DNA of 64,000 bases, from assembly GCA_025362035.1 (NCBI GenBank), contig JANYIN010000074.1, positions 1 to 64,000 on the forward strand. The letters run 5' to 3'. The translations under genes and the position numbers were made by a program. The notes beneath the pieces are model-generated. The model was not told the origin of the DNA. It made no database searches and saw only the letters and a program-made list of their open reading frames with translations. Every line of letters begins with the position of its first letter. The stretch's first letter is position 1. Positions 47,189 through 57,400 of this stretch are shown here, one piece after another. Source of the DNA: Gemmatimonadaceae bacterium. Its GTDB lineage: Bacteria > Gemmatimonadota > Gemmatimonadetes > Gemmatimonadales > Gemmatimonadaceae.

Positions 47189-47734
47189 ATGAAGATCTAT
47201 ACTCGAACCGGCGACGAGGGCACCACGGGGCTCTTCGGCGGTGGACGCGTCGCAAAGGACGATCTGCGCGTGGAGGCCTACGGTGATGTCGACGAGCTCA
47301 ACGCGGTGCTCGGCATGGCGAGATCCATTGAATTGATGCCGCGTGTCGACGAGGTGCTCGTGCCCATCCAGCGAGACCTGTTCGCCATCGGCGCCCTTCT
47401 CGCCACGCCGAACCGCGAAAAGATGGCGCAGCATCTGGCCAAGGCGCGAATTGACGACGAACGTATCGCCGAACTCGAACAGGCCATTGACGACGGCGAG
47501 GAGGAACTCGAGCCGCTGGCCGCGTTCATCATTCCCGGCGGGACGGCAAAGGCCGCGGCGCTGCATGTCGCGCGCACGGTCTGTCGACGAGCAGAGCGGC
47601 ACGTCGTGCGCCTGCAACACCAGGTCGAATTGCCGACCGTGGCGGTCGTCTACCTCAATCGCCTATCGGATCTGTTGTTCACGCTTGCGCGGCTCGCAAA
47701 TCGGCGCGCCGGCGCGGGCGAGGTGACGTGGTAG
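47189..47734 (+). CDS. Cob(I)yrinic acid a,c-diamide adenosyltransferase, PduO type
   Basis: A 181-aa PduO-type ATP:corrinoid adenosyltransferase, which makes adenosylcobalamin. ATP-binding N-terminus YTRTGDEGTTGLFGGG and RVAKDDLRVEAYGDVDELNA, and the helical motif RRAERHVVRL with VVYLNRLSDLLFTLAR near the C-terminus are diagnostic. The ATG at 47189 is preferred over an in-frame TTG at 47180. aroB starts one base after its stop, so the two share an mRNA. Confidence 0.92.
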   Translation: MKIYTRTGDEGTTGLFGGGRVAKDDLRVEAYGDVDELNAVLGMARSIELMPRVDEVLVPIQRDLFAIGALLATPNREKMAQHLAKARIDDERIAELEQAIDDGEEELEPLAAFIIPGGTAKAAALHVARTVCRRAERHVVRLQHQVELPTVAVVYLNRLSDLLFTLARLANRRAGAGEVTW

Positions 47735-47735
47735 C

Positions 47736-48833
47736 ATGACACACACGGCGGCGCAGGCGCCCCGCAGTGTGGACGCTGGTTCGTATCTCGTGCGCATCGC
47801 CGCTGGACTCCGAGACCAGTTCGCGTCGCAGATCGTGGCCGCGGCTCCAGCCTATCGCTACGCCGTGATCAGCGATGTGAACGTCGCGCCGCATTACGCG
47901 GACGCGCTAGTGAAGTCGCTGCGCGCGCATGGCCGCGCGTCGCTCCACGTCGTTCCCGCCGGCGAGCAACACAAGACGCGCGCCACGTGGGCGCGCCTGA
48001 CCGATGACCTGCTCGCGGACGGATGCGGGCGTGATACCACCGTCGTGGCGCTCGGTGGAGGCGTGGTGGGTGACCTGGCCGGCTTTGTGGCCGCCACCTT
48101 CATGCGAGGCATTCCCGTGGTGCAATGCCCAACGACGCTGCTCGCGATGATCGATGCGTCGGTGGGAGGCAAGACGGGCGTGGACACAGCGAGTGGAAAG
48201 AATCTCGTCGGCTCGTTCCATCCGCCGGCCGCCGTTCTCGCAGACGTCGAAACCACGAGGACCCTTCCGCTCGCGCATCGGCGCGCGGGCCTGGCCGAGG
48301 CGATCAAGCATGGAGCCATCGCGGACTCGGCGTATTTTCGCGCGGTGCATGATGCGTGTGCCGCGATTCTCGACAGTGATCCTTCGGCGACGCTTGACGT
48401 GGTGGAGCGAAGCGTGCAAATCAAGGCGGCAATCGTGCGCGACGACCCGCGCGAGCGCGGAAAGCGGAAGACCCTGAATTTCGGCCATACGCTCGGCCAT
48501 GCCATCGAGCACGCCAGCGGCTACACGCTACTGCATGGCGAGTGCGTCGCGATCGGCATGGTGCTGGAAACCCGGATCGCCGAACGCTTGGGCATCGCGC
48601 AGCAGGGTACCGCCGCGGCCATTGCAGCCGCATTGACGCAGGCGGGGTTGCCGGTCGATCGTCCGGCGTATCTCGTGCCGCCTGCCGTGCTGAGCGCTAC
48701 GCGTCTGGACAAGAAGGCTCAGGCAGGCGCGGTCGAATACGCGTTGCCGCGACGCATCGGAATGATGTTCGACGGCGACGGAGTGTGGTCGCTGCCCGTC
48801 GATGACGCGCTCGTTCTCGAGGTGCTCGCCTGA
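47736..48833 (+). CDS. aroB: 3-dehydroquinate synthase
   Basis: AroB (365 aa) converts DAHP to 3-dehydroquinate, the second step of the shikimate pathway, with NAD and a divalent metal. GGGVVGDLAGFVAATFMRG binds NAD; DASVGGKTGVD is the substrate block; metal ligands fall in LAEAIKHG and the HTLGHAIEH segment. Full length. The ATG lies one base after the adenosyltransferase stop, and the stop overlaps a possible CTG start of the next gene. Confidence 0.95.
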   Translation: MTHTAAQAPRSVDAGSYLVRIAAGLRDQFASQIVAAAPAYRYAVISDVNVAPHYADALVKSLRAHGRASLHVVPAGEQHKTRATWARLTDDLLADGCGRDTTVVALGGGVVGDLAGFVAATFMRGIPVVQCPTTLLAMIDASVGGKTGVDTASGKNLVGSFHPPAAVLADVETTRTLPLAHRRAGLAEAIKHGAIADSAYFRAVHDACAAILDSDPSATLDVVERSVQIKAAIVRDDPRERGKRKTLNFGHTLGHAIEHASGYTLLHGECVAIGMVLETRIAERLGIAQQGTAAAIAAALTQAGLPVDRPAYLVPPAVLSATRLDKKAQAGAVEYALPRRIGMMFDGDGVWSLPVDDALVLEVLA

Positions 48834-49384
48834 CCAGCGTCATCTCGAACAGATGGGCTCATGGTCTCGCAGCGCTCATCGGTGCATTCGCCGTGGCTAC
48901 GGTCGCCTGGAGAGGGATTCGCGCGGAAATCGAGCCGTCGGTGCTAATCGTCTTCGATCCGGCCGTCGTCTATGCTCCGAATCGTCTGCACGGTGCCCTC
49001 GTGCTCGGCGCCTCGCGGGAGTGGGCACGACACCGCCGCACTCCGCCGCGGAACGGCGATCCGGTGCCCGTGTCGCTCACCGCGTACTGCCTGAAGGGCA
49101 AGACGCGCCGTGATCACTACGTGCGCGAGGGAATCGTCGCCTCCGATCCCAGGCTCTTTCCGCTGGCCCGGTATCTGGAGATCTATGTGGGGAGAGTGTA
49201 CTTCGGCCGCTTTCTCATCGACGACACCGGTAAAAACATCAAGGAGAACCGCCTCGATATCTGGACGCCGGTGTGCGCCGAGGCGCGGCGCTTCGGTAGA
49301 CGGAACGGGACTGCGGTGTTGGTCCTACGGCCTCGTGGCGCGGCCAGGGACACGTTGCTCACGGGCAGACTGGGCGGAAGGTGA
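48830..49384 (+). CDS. 3D-domain protein with N-terminal membrane anchor
   Basis: A protein of up to 184 aa with a 3D (Asp-Asp-Asp) domain of the RlpA/MltA-related beta-barrel type, found in enzymes or binders acting on peptidoglycan. The domain is seen in LTAYCLKGKTRRDHYVREG, VASDPRLFPLA and FLIDDTGKNIKENRLDIW, with conserved Asp residues, ending ARRFGRRNGTAV. Translation from a CTG at 48830 (CTGA overlap with aroB) adds a hydrophobic anchor (GLAALIGAFAVATVAW) missing from the GTG start at 48893. I favour the CTG because the anchor suits a cell-wall protein. Confidence 0.78.
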   Translation: MTSVISNRWAHGLAALIGAFAVATVAWRGIRAEIEPSVLIVFDPAVVYAPNRLHGALVLGASREWARHRRTPPRNGDPVPVSLTAYCLKGKTRRDHYVREGIVASDPRLFPLARYLEIYVGRVYFGRFLIDDTGKNIKENRLDIWTPVCAEARRFGRRNGTAVLVLRPRGAARDTLLTGRLGGR

Positions 49385-49453
49385 GCAAACGGACTCCAAC
49401 CGGAATGGTCCCTTCCTTGCTCATTGATGTTGTGTCTCCTACAGGCGGGCGTC

Positions 49454-49633
49454 ATGTCGTCCTTTGGCACTTATCTCATCGGCTTTCTCATCTTGATCGT
49501 CGGGTTGGCATTTGCCGCCTACCTGCTCAACCTGCCACCGATGTGGATCGGCGTTGGCGTGGTCGTCCTCGTGGGCATCGGCGTGCTCTCCGCCACCAGC
49601 AAGACCAAACAAAAGGATCCGCCCTCGCAGTGA
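49454..49633 (+). CDS. 59-aa two-helix membrane protein
   Basis: A short unrecognised protein with two predicted transmembrane helices (YLIGFLILIVGLAFAAYLL and IGVGVVVLVGIGVLSA) and a Lys/Pro-rich tail. The ATG has AGGCGGGC upstream. A hairpin follows the stop by 25 bp. Codon pattern and hydrophobic periodicity suggest a real gene. Confidence 0.6.
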   Translation: MSSFGTYLIGFLILIVGLAFAAYLLNLPPMWIGVGVVVLVGIGVLSATSKTKQKDPPSQ

Positions 49634-49657
49634 CAGACGCGACCGCAGGTGGTTCCG

Positions 49658-49687
49658 GTGGGCGCGACGGTTATCCGTCGCGCCCAC
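49658..49687 (+). terminator. Perfect 13-bp hairpin
   Basis: GTGGGCGCGACGG and CCGTCGCGCCCAC pair across a TTAT loop. GC-rich stem with only TT following, so intrinsic termination may be partial. It separates the small membrane protein gene from the sigma factor promoter. Confidence 0.7.
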
Positions 49688-49856
49688 TTGCGCTTAGGTG
49701 GCACTTTCTCATGACCGTCCTGAATCTGCGCAGTCACACTGACCGAATCGTGCAGAAATCCTCCATCAGAAATCTTCGGGCGCCACAAGTAACTGTCATT
49801 GCAGCAGTTAGGGCGATCACAAATCTTACGAACGGGTCATTCTGACAAACTCACTG

Positions 49857-49885
49857 TTGACGGGTTTTTCCCCCGACATTATCCT
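49857..49885 (+). promoter_or_regulatory. Sigma70-type promoter of the sigma factor gene
   Basis: TTGACG (49857-49862), 17-bp spacer, TATCCT (49880-49885). A start near 49892 leaves a leader of about 77 nt to the ATG at 49969, whose ribosome-binding site is within TAAGGGGCG. This is one of the two best promoters in the window by eye. Confidence 0.7.
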
Positions 49886-49968
49886 GGCCGTCCTGCTGAC
49901 TTACGCGGACGCGCGGCTCTGTGCAGTCGTGACGTCCGACCACCTTCCGGCACAGGTAAGGGGCGTGT

Positions 49969-50862
49969 ATGGAGCAAGCGACCGAAACAAGGTCCAAGGG
50001 TTATTTCCGCTCGTCTCCCTCCACCGCGTTCGACCAGTATCTCCAAGACATACAAAAGCTGCCGCTCATCAGTGACGCCACTGAGGAACGACGCCTTGCG
50101 CGGCTCGCGCAACAGGGGGACGAGGCCGCTGCGGAGCGGCTCGTCACGGCAAATCTGCGATTCGTGATCTCGTACGTGAAGAAGTACCAGGGGCATGGTC
50201 TCGACCTGAGCGAGCTGGTCGCCATCGGGAACGAAGGCCTGCTCAAGGCGGTTCGGAAATTCGATCCTGATCAGGGCGTGAAATTCATCTCGTACGCCGT
50301 CTGGTGGGTGCGTCAGGCCGTGCTCAAGGCCTTGGCGGAGCAGACCCGCAGCGTTCGAATTCCGCTCAACCAGAATTCCCAGCTCATTCGTCTCGCCAGG
50401 GCCGAGACGATCCTGGCCCAGGTGCTCAAGCGCGATCCGACGGAGCACGAGATCTCTCGACTTCTGGAGGAGACACCAGAAGCGGTGCGCGCCGCCAAGC
50501 AGATGTCGTCCACGGAAGTGTCGCTCGACGCGCCAATCGATCGTTCGGATCGGGAGGCGTCCACGCTCGGTGAGCGGTTCGCTGGCGTGGACGGTACGGA
50601 GATCGAGGAGACGACCGACTACAAATTGATGCGCGAGTTCATCGAGAAAGTCTTCCGGAAATATCTCACGCCGCGGGAACGGAAAATTCTCTTTCTCTAC
50701 TACGGCCTCGACGAGACCGGCGAACCGATGACGCTCGAGAAGATCGGTGCCCTCATGGGTGTGACGCGCGAACGAATTCGACAAATCCGTGAGCGCGCCT
50801 TCGAGAAGCTTCGCGAGTCTCCCGACGGCCGGGCTCTCGCCGGCTTCTGGCAGGCTGCCTGA
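49969..50862 (+). CDS. RNA polymerase sigma factor, sigma70 RpoD/SigA-like
   Basis: A 297-aa sigma70 factor. Region 1.2/2 shows FDQYLQDIQKLPLIS, ANLRFVISYVKKYQGHGLDLSELVAIGNEGLLKAV (2.1-2.2) and FISYAVWWVRQAVLKAL (2.3-2.4); region 3 has QTRSVRIPLNQ; region 4 ends LEKIGALMGVTRERIRQIRERAFEKLR. It lacks the long N-terminal region 1.1 of E. coli RpoD. This fits either a short primary factor or a group 2 (RpoS-like) factor; I cannot decide without the rest of the genome. It stands between its own promoter and a strong hairpin. Confidence 0.92.
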   Translation: MEQATETRSKGYFRSSPSTAFDQYLQDIQKLPLISDATEERRLARLAQQGDEAAAERLVTANLRFVISYVKKYQGHGLDLSELVAIGNEGLLKAVRKFDPDQGVKFISYAVWWVRQAVLKALAEQTRSVRIPLNQNSQLIRLARAETILAQVLKRDPTEHEISRLLEETPEAVRAAKQMSSTEVSLDAPIDRSDREASTLGERFAGVDGTEIEETTDYKLMREFIEKVFRKYLTPRERKILFLYYGLDETGEPMTLEKIGALMGVTRERIRQIRERAFEKLRESPDGRALAGFWQAA

Positions 50863-50889
50863 CGCCGCACTGACCAGCGCGGTCGGAAA

Positions 50890-50930
50890 GGACGGGGCAG
50901 GAACACGGTGTTCCTGCCCCGTCCTGTTAT
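50890..50930 (+). terminator. Strong 17-bp hairpin after the sigma factor gene
   Basis: GGACGGGGCAGGAACAC and GTGTTCCTGCCCCGTCC are perfectly complementary around a single central G, so the folded RNA has a long GC-rich stem with a minimal loop. TGTTAT follows. It is the clearest intrinsic terminator in the window and isolates the sigma gene as a single transcript unit. Confidence 0.8.
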
Positions 50931-50978
50931 AGGTCGGCACGGACGCGTCCGATCGTAATACCCGATGACTTCTTCTGA

Positions 50979-53900
50979 ATGAAGCAGTACCCAGTCGTAC
51001 GTTCTTCGCGCCTCCTTCCTACGGTTGTCGCACTGCTCGTCGTCCTGGTCGGCGGCGGCCTTCGCGTGCGCTATCTGCGCCAGGAGATGCTCGAGCAGTG
51101 GCGGAGCACGCTGCAAGCCGGTGCCTGGACGGCGCAGGCCGACATCGACGACTGGTACGCCGAGCGCGTCGGTGACGTCGAAAGCCTCGCGGCGAGCGTC
51201 GGGTTGCACGCGGCCGTCGGTCCGGTTGGGCCGGCAGGATCACCCGCCCTCTCCACCTTGTTCGCACCCCTGGAGCGGCGAGGACGGATCGCTGGGGTCT
51301 GGGTCGTCGACGAGACCGGCCGCGCACTCGAATCGTCTCGGCGCGACACGCTTCGAGCCGAGGAGATCGCGGCGGCGCGCGGCGCCATCTCGACCAGGCG
51401 CACGACGCATTCCACCGTGATGGCGATCGGACGACACTCGGCGTTTCTCTCCATCTCCGCTGCGGTGACGATCAGCGGGAACCGTGGCTCGACTCTGCAT
51501 CGTCCGGCGGCGGTGGTCCTTCGAACCGACGTGGCGGAGGCGTTCTCGCCGTGGGCCTCTCGGCGGGGCAATTCCGCTCCCAGCGTACTAGCGATGCAGG
51601 GCGCCGAGGAGTCGGTCCTCGTTTCGGTTTGTCGTGGCCAGCATCCGCCCATCTGTGTCGACGCGTTGCAAGGCCTGTCGGCCACCTCGCCCGCGGCGAT
51701 GGCGCTGGCGGGCGTCGACACCTTTGGTGTGTTTTCCGGCCCGGATGGCGGCAAACAGCTAGCGGCCACGCGGTACGATGGCGCGGTTGGCTGGGGCGTC
51801 GTTCAGCGGGTCCCGTGGTCTGCCGCGCTGGTTGCGTTCCGAAACGAGCTCGTGTTGGAAACGGGAATTCTCGTTCTATCCGCGCTTCTCGCGGGCCTCG
51901 GTGCCTACGCGGCCAATCGCACCCTGCGCCTTCGGCGCCTCCACGAGCGACGCGAGCAGAGCGCACGGCTCGAAACCATCGTCGATGCCTCGAGCGATGG
52001 ACTGATCTCGCTTGACGAGAAGTTCTCCATCACGATGGTGAACGATGCGGTCGAGCGGCTGCTTGGCTATCAGAAGGAAGCGCTCGTCGGCCGCTCGGTG
52101 TTCACGCTATTCGCCACCGAATGGCACGTGCCCCTCGCGACCAGCCTGAAGTCGTTCGCCGAATCGGGGGCGCCACTTGCGCCGGTGATGGACACCGAGC
52201 GATGCGTGGCACGGCGGGCGGACGGGTTGCTCGTTCCCGTCGACGCGCGCGTCGGGCGTGCCGTCCTCGACGGCGCGCCACTTTATGTCATGGGCTTGCG
52301 CGACGTGTCTGAACGCGCACGTACGGAGCTGTTTCTGCAGGGGCAACGGCATGCGCTGGAACTCATTGCGAGCGGCGCGCCGGCCTCACAAACGCTCGCC
52401 GTTCTGATCGCCGTTGTCGAGGGCGAAGCACGCGAGATGTGCTGCGCCGTGTACTCGCTCGACGAAGAGCGCCCCGTGGCTCGGCTCGTCTCCGCACCGA
52501 GCTTGGCCCCGGGCCTGACCGCGGCGACGGAAGAGATCTTTGTCGGGCCGAATACGACTGCCGTCGGTGCGGCCATTCATCGGGGCGAATCGGTATTCTC
52601 TTCCGACATCGCGACCGACTCGATGTGGGAGGAATCGCGCTCGATCTTCCTTTCGTACGGGTTTCGCGGCGGATGGGCCATTCCACTTCGTGCCGCCGAC
52701 GGTCAGGTCATTGGCGCACTGGCCTGCTACTACGAGCAGGGGCGACCGCCGACTCCCCGCGAACGTGAGCTTGCCCGTGCGGCGGTGCACCTGGCCAGCA
52801 TTGCCCTCTCGAGCGCGCGCGACGCCGCGTCGTTGCGAGCGTCGGAGCGAAGTTTCCGTTCCTTCGTGGAAAACGCGCCGGCCGCGATCTTCCGCGAGAC
52901 CCGCCGTGGTCAACTCGTGTCGACCAACCCGGCGATGCTCGCTCTGCTGGGCTATGCCGACGGGCTCCATCTTGCTCAAGCGGCGGACGAAGGCCGTCTG
53001 TATAACGACGCGGAGGCTCGACGGCGGCTGTTGAGCGCGCTGGAAACGACGGATGTGGTTCAGGGGTTCGAAGTGCAGTGGCGCCGCGCCGACAGCTCAC
53101 TCGTGACCGTGCGGCTGAGCGCCCGCGCCTATCGCGACGATCGCGGCGAGACGTGGTTGTGGGAAGGTTATGCAGAGGACGTTACGCCTCTTCGCGCCGC
53201 AGAATTGGCGCTGCGGAGCAGTGAGCGACTCGCGGCGGTGGGACAGCTGATCTCGGGTGTGGCGCACGAGCTGAACAATCCGTTGTCGTCCATCATGCAT
53301 TTCGCCGAAGATCTGCTGGCGGATGAGCGCACCAAGGAGGACGCCGAGGCGCTCGGCGTGATTCGAGATCAGGCGCGTCGCTCGCGCGCCATCGTGCGAG
53401 ATCTGCTGTCGTTCGTGCGCCAGCGGACTGAGAACGCGCAACCGATGGAGCTGGCGATCGTTGTGGCGGCGACCGTGCGGGCGATGCGGCCCGCGGTGGC
53501 GGAGGCGGGCGTCCGACTGCACCTGGCAGATGCCACGGAAAGCATGATCGTACTCGCGGACCGAGCGGCGATCGAGCAGATCGTCACGAACCTCGTCAGC
53601 AATGCCGCGCAGGCGGCGGGCCCGGGTGGCGACGTCTGGGTTCACACCGACCGCGTCGCGAACGAGGTCCGGTTGATCGTCGAGGATTCCGGACTGGGGA
53701 TTCCGGAGGAGATCCTGCCGAGAATCTTCGATCCGTTCTTCACGACGAAGCCTACAGGGGAAGGTACGGGGCTCGGATTGTCCGTGACGCTAGGCATTGT
53801 CGAGCACTACGGAGGGAGCATCGCTGCGGACCAGAGAACCGGGGGACATGGAGCGCGCTTCATGGTCGTGCTGCCGTTCGCACAGCCGGGAACGGCGGAT

Positions 53901-54395
53901 CGCATGGAGAGCACCGGGCGCCTCGTCGCGAGCGTGGCAACCCCTCCTGCAACGCTGGCGCTGCCAGCGGGTACACTCTCACGAGCACCGCTGATGACGG
54001 ATCGCCTTGCGTTGATCATCGATGACGAGCCGACCATCCGGGCAGCGTTGCGGCGCTACTTCACACGCCGGGGGTTTCAGGTGGAAGAGGCACCCGACGG
54101 TTTCGAAGGGCTCGCGCAACTCGAACGGCTTGGCGAACGAGTGAATATCGTCATCTCGGACCTTCGGATGCCTGGGTTCTCCGGCATCGAGCTGCACGAC
54201 CAGCTCATCACGTCGCACCCCGAACTGCTGCGCCGATTCGTGTTCAGCACAGGCGATGTCGCGTCCGCCGAGGCGGCCAGCTTCGTGCAACGAACACGAT
54301 GTCCAGTGTTGCAAAAGCCCTTCGAACTCCGCATGCTCGACGAGATCATCGCGCGTGTGGAAGCGGGCGTTGCCGCTGAGCGCGTGGTAACTTAA
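50979..54395 (+). CDS. Membrane hybrid histidine kinase with PAS and GAF domains
   Basis: A 1138-aa sensor kinase. Two transmembrane helices (about 12-28 and 292-310) bracket a periplasmic Cache-like sensor. Then PAS (about 330-450, [19 protein letters not shown]), GAF (about 455-600), a second PAS (about 615-735), HisKA with H763 in [12 protein letters not shown], HATPase_c ([29 protein letters not shown]) and a C-terminal receiver with D1061 (ISDLRMPG). The receiver might pass phosphate to another protein or inhibit the kinase; no separate response regulator is adjacent. The kinase core resembles that at 24424-28509. Confidence 0.9.
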   Translation: MKQYPVVRSSRLLPTVVALLVVLVGGGLRVRYLRQEMLEQWRSTLQAGAWTAQADIDDWYAERVGDVESLAASVGLHAAVGPVGPAGSPALSTLFAPLERRGRIAGVWVVDETGRALESSRRDTLRAEEIAAARGAISTRRTTHSTVMAIGRHSAFLSISAAVTISGNRGSTLHRPAAVVLRTDVAEAFSPWASRRGNSAPSVLAMQGAEESVLVSVCRGQHPPICVDALQGLSATSPAAMALAGVDTFGVFSGPDGGKQLAATRYDGAVGWGVVQRVPWSAALVAFRNELVLETGILVLSALLAGLGAYAANRTLRLRRLHERREQSARLETIVDASSDGLISLDEKFSITMVNDAVERLLGYQKEALVGRSVFTLFATEWHVPLATSLKSFAESGAPLAPVMDTERCVARRADGLLVPVDARVGRAVLDGAPLYVMGLRDVSERARTELFLQGQRHALELIASGAPASQTLAVLIAVVEGEAREMCCAVYSLDEERPVARLVSAPSLAPGLTAATEEIFVGPNTTAVGAAIHRGESVFSSDIATDSMWEESRSIFLSYGFRGGWAIPLRAADGQVIGALACYYEQGRPPTPRERELARAAVHLASIALSSARDAASLRASERSFRSFVENAPAAIFRETRRGQLVSTNPAMLALLGYADGLHLAQAADEGRLYNDAEARRRLLSALETTDVVQGFEVQWRRADSSLVTVRLSARAYRDDRGETWLWEGYAEDVTPLRAAELALRSSERLAAVGQLISGVAHELNNPLSSIMHFAEDLLADERTKEDAEALGVIRDQARRSRAIVRDLLSFVRQRTENAQPMELAIVVAATVRAMRPAVAEAGVRLHLADATESMIVLADRAAIEQIVTNLVSNAAQAAGPGGDVWVHTDRVANEVRLIVEDSGLGIPEEILPRIFDPFFTTKPTGEGTGLGLSVTLGIVEHYGGSIAADQRTGGHGARFMVVLPFAQPGTADRMESTGRLVASVATPPATLALPAGTLSRAPLMTDRLALIIDDEPTIRAALRRYFTRRGFQVEEAPDGFEGLAQLERLGERVNIVISDLRMPGFSGIELHDQLITSHPELLRRFVFSTGDVASAEAASFVQRTRCPVLQKPFELRMLDEIIARVEAGVAAERVVT

Positions 54396-54451
54396 GTCGG
54401 GTCGGGCAGCGGCCCCCGGTGCTCGTGACCGCATTCACGCCGCGTCCCTCC

Positions 54452-57400
54452 ATGGTCGACCGCCGTCACACTCCCATCTTCATCGACTACACCGGTCGGC
54501 GCTGGCGTCGCATTCGACGCGCAGCGCTGTTCCTCGGCGTGACGACGACGGCGCTGGCATTGGTGCTCGTCGGCACTCTCGCGATCACGCCACCCATCCC
54601 TCCGGAGCTGCCGCTCGCGACCTCCAACAACCAGACGATCGCGCGCGCGACCACCGGCAAGCCCGGTGCGTTCACCAAGGTAGACCGGCTGCGCACCGCA
54701 TACCGGCGAAAGCTCGCGGCGACGATGAAGAAGTACGGAACGTCCGCGGCCCGACGGCCCGAGGTCATTCCGGCAATCAACGTGGGGACCGGCAGTCGGC
54801 CGCCACGCACGAACGGCATCGTCGCGGGGTTCTTCGTGAACTGGGCCGACAACTCCTTCGCGTCCCTCACGAGAAACTTCGATAAGCTCGACTGGGTCAT
54901 CGGCGAATGGGGATTCTTCTCCGCGGATGCCGATTCGCTCCTGTTGCGCATCAAGCCTCAGGTGGTGGATCTCTTCAACAGCCGGCCGATCGAGTCGCGC
55001 CCGTCGCTGTTCCTGATGATCAGCAACTTCGTGGTGCAGCCCGGCATGGATTCCACGACGGGTCGATTCGATTCCGTCGTCGTCAGGAAATTCCTGTCGA
55101 ACCCGGCGGCACGGGCGAACGCCCTCCGCCAACTGCGCGCGGCCGTCGCGACCTATGGCTTGGCCGGCACCACGCTCGACCTGGAAAACTTCGATCCGGC
55201 GCTGCAGCAGAAGGTCCTGACGTTTGCGCGCGAGCTGCACGACGCAATGCACGCCATGGGCAAGCTGTCCACACAGGCGATCGCAGCGGGAGACTCGGAC
55301 CTCTACGTGCGGCAGGCCGCGGCTACGAACGACAAGATTTTCCCGATGTTGTTCGACGAGCACTACCAGGGGGGCGAGCCGGGTCCGATCGCGAGCCAGG
55401 GATTCTACATCGCGCAAGCCAGTCGCTTTGCCCGGCTCGTCTCACCGTCGAAGCTCATTCTGATGATCGGCGCGTACGGCTACGATTGGAACGACGCGGA
55501 GGCCGTCGCCAAAGGACGGGCGGAGAGCTTTGACTTTCAGGAAGCGATGCGGGCCGCACGCGGGCCGACGCAGCCTCGACCGCGATTCGATCCCGTCTCG
55601 CTCAATCCGTACATGCAGTGGACCAGCAAGGATTCCACCGACCATGTGCTCTGGTTCCTGGACGCGACTACCGCCTACAACCAGATGCTCGTCGGACACG
55701 CGCTCGGCGTGGCGGGGCATGCCATCTGGCATCTTGGTGGCGAGGATCCATCGCTCTGGAACATGATCAATACCGAAGGGGTGCTCCTGTCACCCGACAG
55801 TGTTCGCGTGATGCATCCGGCGTACGACGCCGAGTTCGACGGCATCGGCGAAATCCTGCAGATCACCTACTATCCCGGTGACGGCCGCCGGAACATCCAT
55901 GTCGACGCGCAGACCGGCTTCATCAACGACGAGACGTTGGTGAAAGTGCCCATACCGTACGTGATGGCGCGAACGGGGGGCCAGGCAGCCAATCGCCACA
56001 AGGTCGCGCTCACGTTCGACGACGGGCCGGATCCGCGCTGGACGCCGCAGATCCTCGACACGCTCCGCTCGCGCGGGGCGAAGGCCACCTTCTTCGTCGT
56101 GGGGCAGAACGTCGACACGCACCAGCGGCTGCTGCAGCGCGAATACGATGAAGGTCACGAGATCGGCAATCACACCTATACACATCCGAACCTTGCACTG
56201 ACGTCGGAACTCGAAAGCCGTATCCAGATCGACGCGACGGCCTCGCTGCTGGAAGCAGTCCTCAACCGACGGGTCGCGTTCTTCCGTCCCCCCTATTTTG
56301 GAGACGCCGAGCCGACCACGGCGGACGAACTCGTTCCCGTCGGTATCGCGTCGCGACGAAACTACTGGACGATCGGGCTGCACGTGGACGCTGAGGACTG
56401 GAAAAGCCCGCCGAAGGACTCCATCGTCGCCATGGTGCTGCGGCGGCGGCTGCAGCCGAACGCATTGAACGCGCTCGCGCAGGATTCCGCGCGCAACGTG
56501 GTCCTGTTGCACGACGCGGGCGGCGATCGCCGCAACACCGTCTTAGCGCTCGGACCGATGATCGATTCGCTGCGGGCACACGGCGACACGATCGTGCTCG
56601 TGAGCGAGCTGGCCGGCATTTCGCGCGAAGACGCCATGCCGCCATTGCCCCCGTCCAGTGAAGCCACGCGGCTGCTGCGACGCGCCGGGTTCCTGCTGCT
56701 CGGAACGACGGAAACGGCGATGTTCTGGATCTTCTCGATCGCCGTGGTGCTCGGCATCGCCCGACTGCTGATCATCGGCTTGCTTGCCATCGTGCAGCGC
56801 CTCAAACAGCACCAGGACCGCAATGTGCCGGTGACTTTCACGCCTGGCGTGAGCGTCATCGTGCCCGCGTACAACGAGGAGAAGGTGATTGTGCAGACGA
56901 TCACGTCGCTGCTCAATCAACAGTATGCGGGCGAGTTGGAAATCGTCGTGGTCGACGATGGGTCGTCCGACGAGACGGCGCTCATCTGCCAGGAGGCGTA
57001 CGGGAGGCATTCGCGCGTGATCGTCTACAAGAAGGAGAATGGCGGAAAGGCCAGTGCGCTGAACTTCGGCATCTCTCATGCGCGACACGAGGTAGTGATC
57101 GGTCTGGACGCCGATACCGTATTCGACGAGGACACCGTCGCGAAACTCGTGCAGCCGCTGCAGGACCCGAACGTTGCGGCTGTGGCGGGCAACGCGAAGG
57201 TCGGCAACCGCATCAACCTCGTGACGCGGTGGCAGGCACTCGAATACGTCACTAGCCAGAACCTCGACCGCCGAGCGTTTTCCCTGCTCGACTGCATCAC
57301 CGTGGTGCCCGGCGCGGTGGGGGCATGGCGGCGATCCGCGGTGCTTGAAGTTGGCGGCTTCCAGGAGGACACCCTTGCCGAGGATCAGGACCTCACCCTG

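Larger units (their letters stand above)
49634..49968 (+). other. Non-coding stretch upstream of the sigma factor gene
   Basis: A 335-bp gene-free stretch containing a perfect 13-bp hairpin near its start and a clear sigma70-like promoter about 80-110 bp before the sigma factor ATG. The middle is comparatively AT-rich for this genome. I see no open frame that I would support. Confidence 0.7.

Noticed and set aside
52439-52768. Open frames inside the membrane kinase gene as separate genes
   Set aside because: They have no start signal or motif and conflict with the GAF-PAS coding frame.
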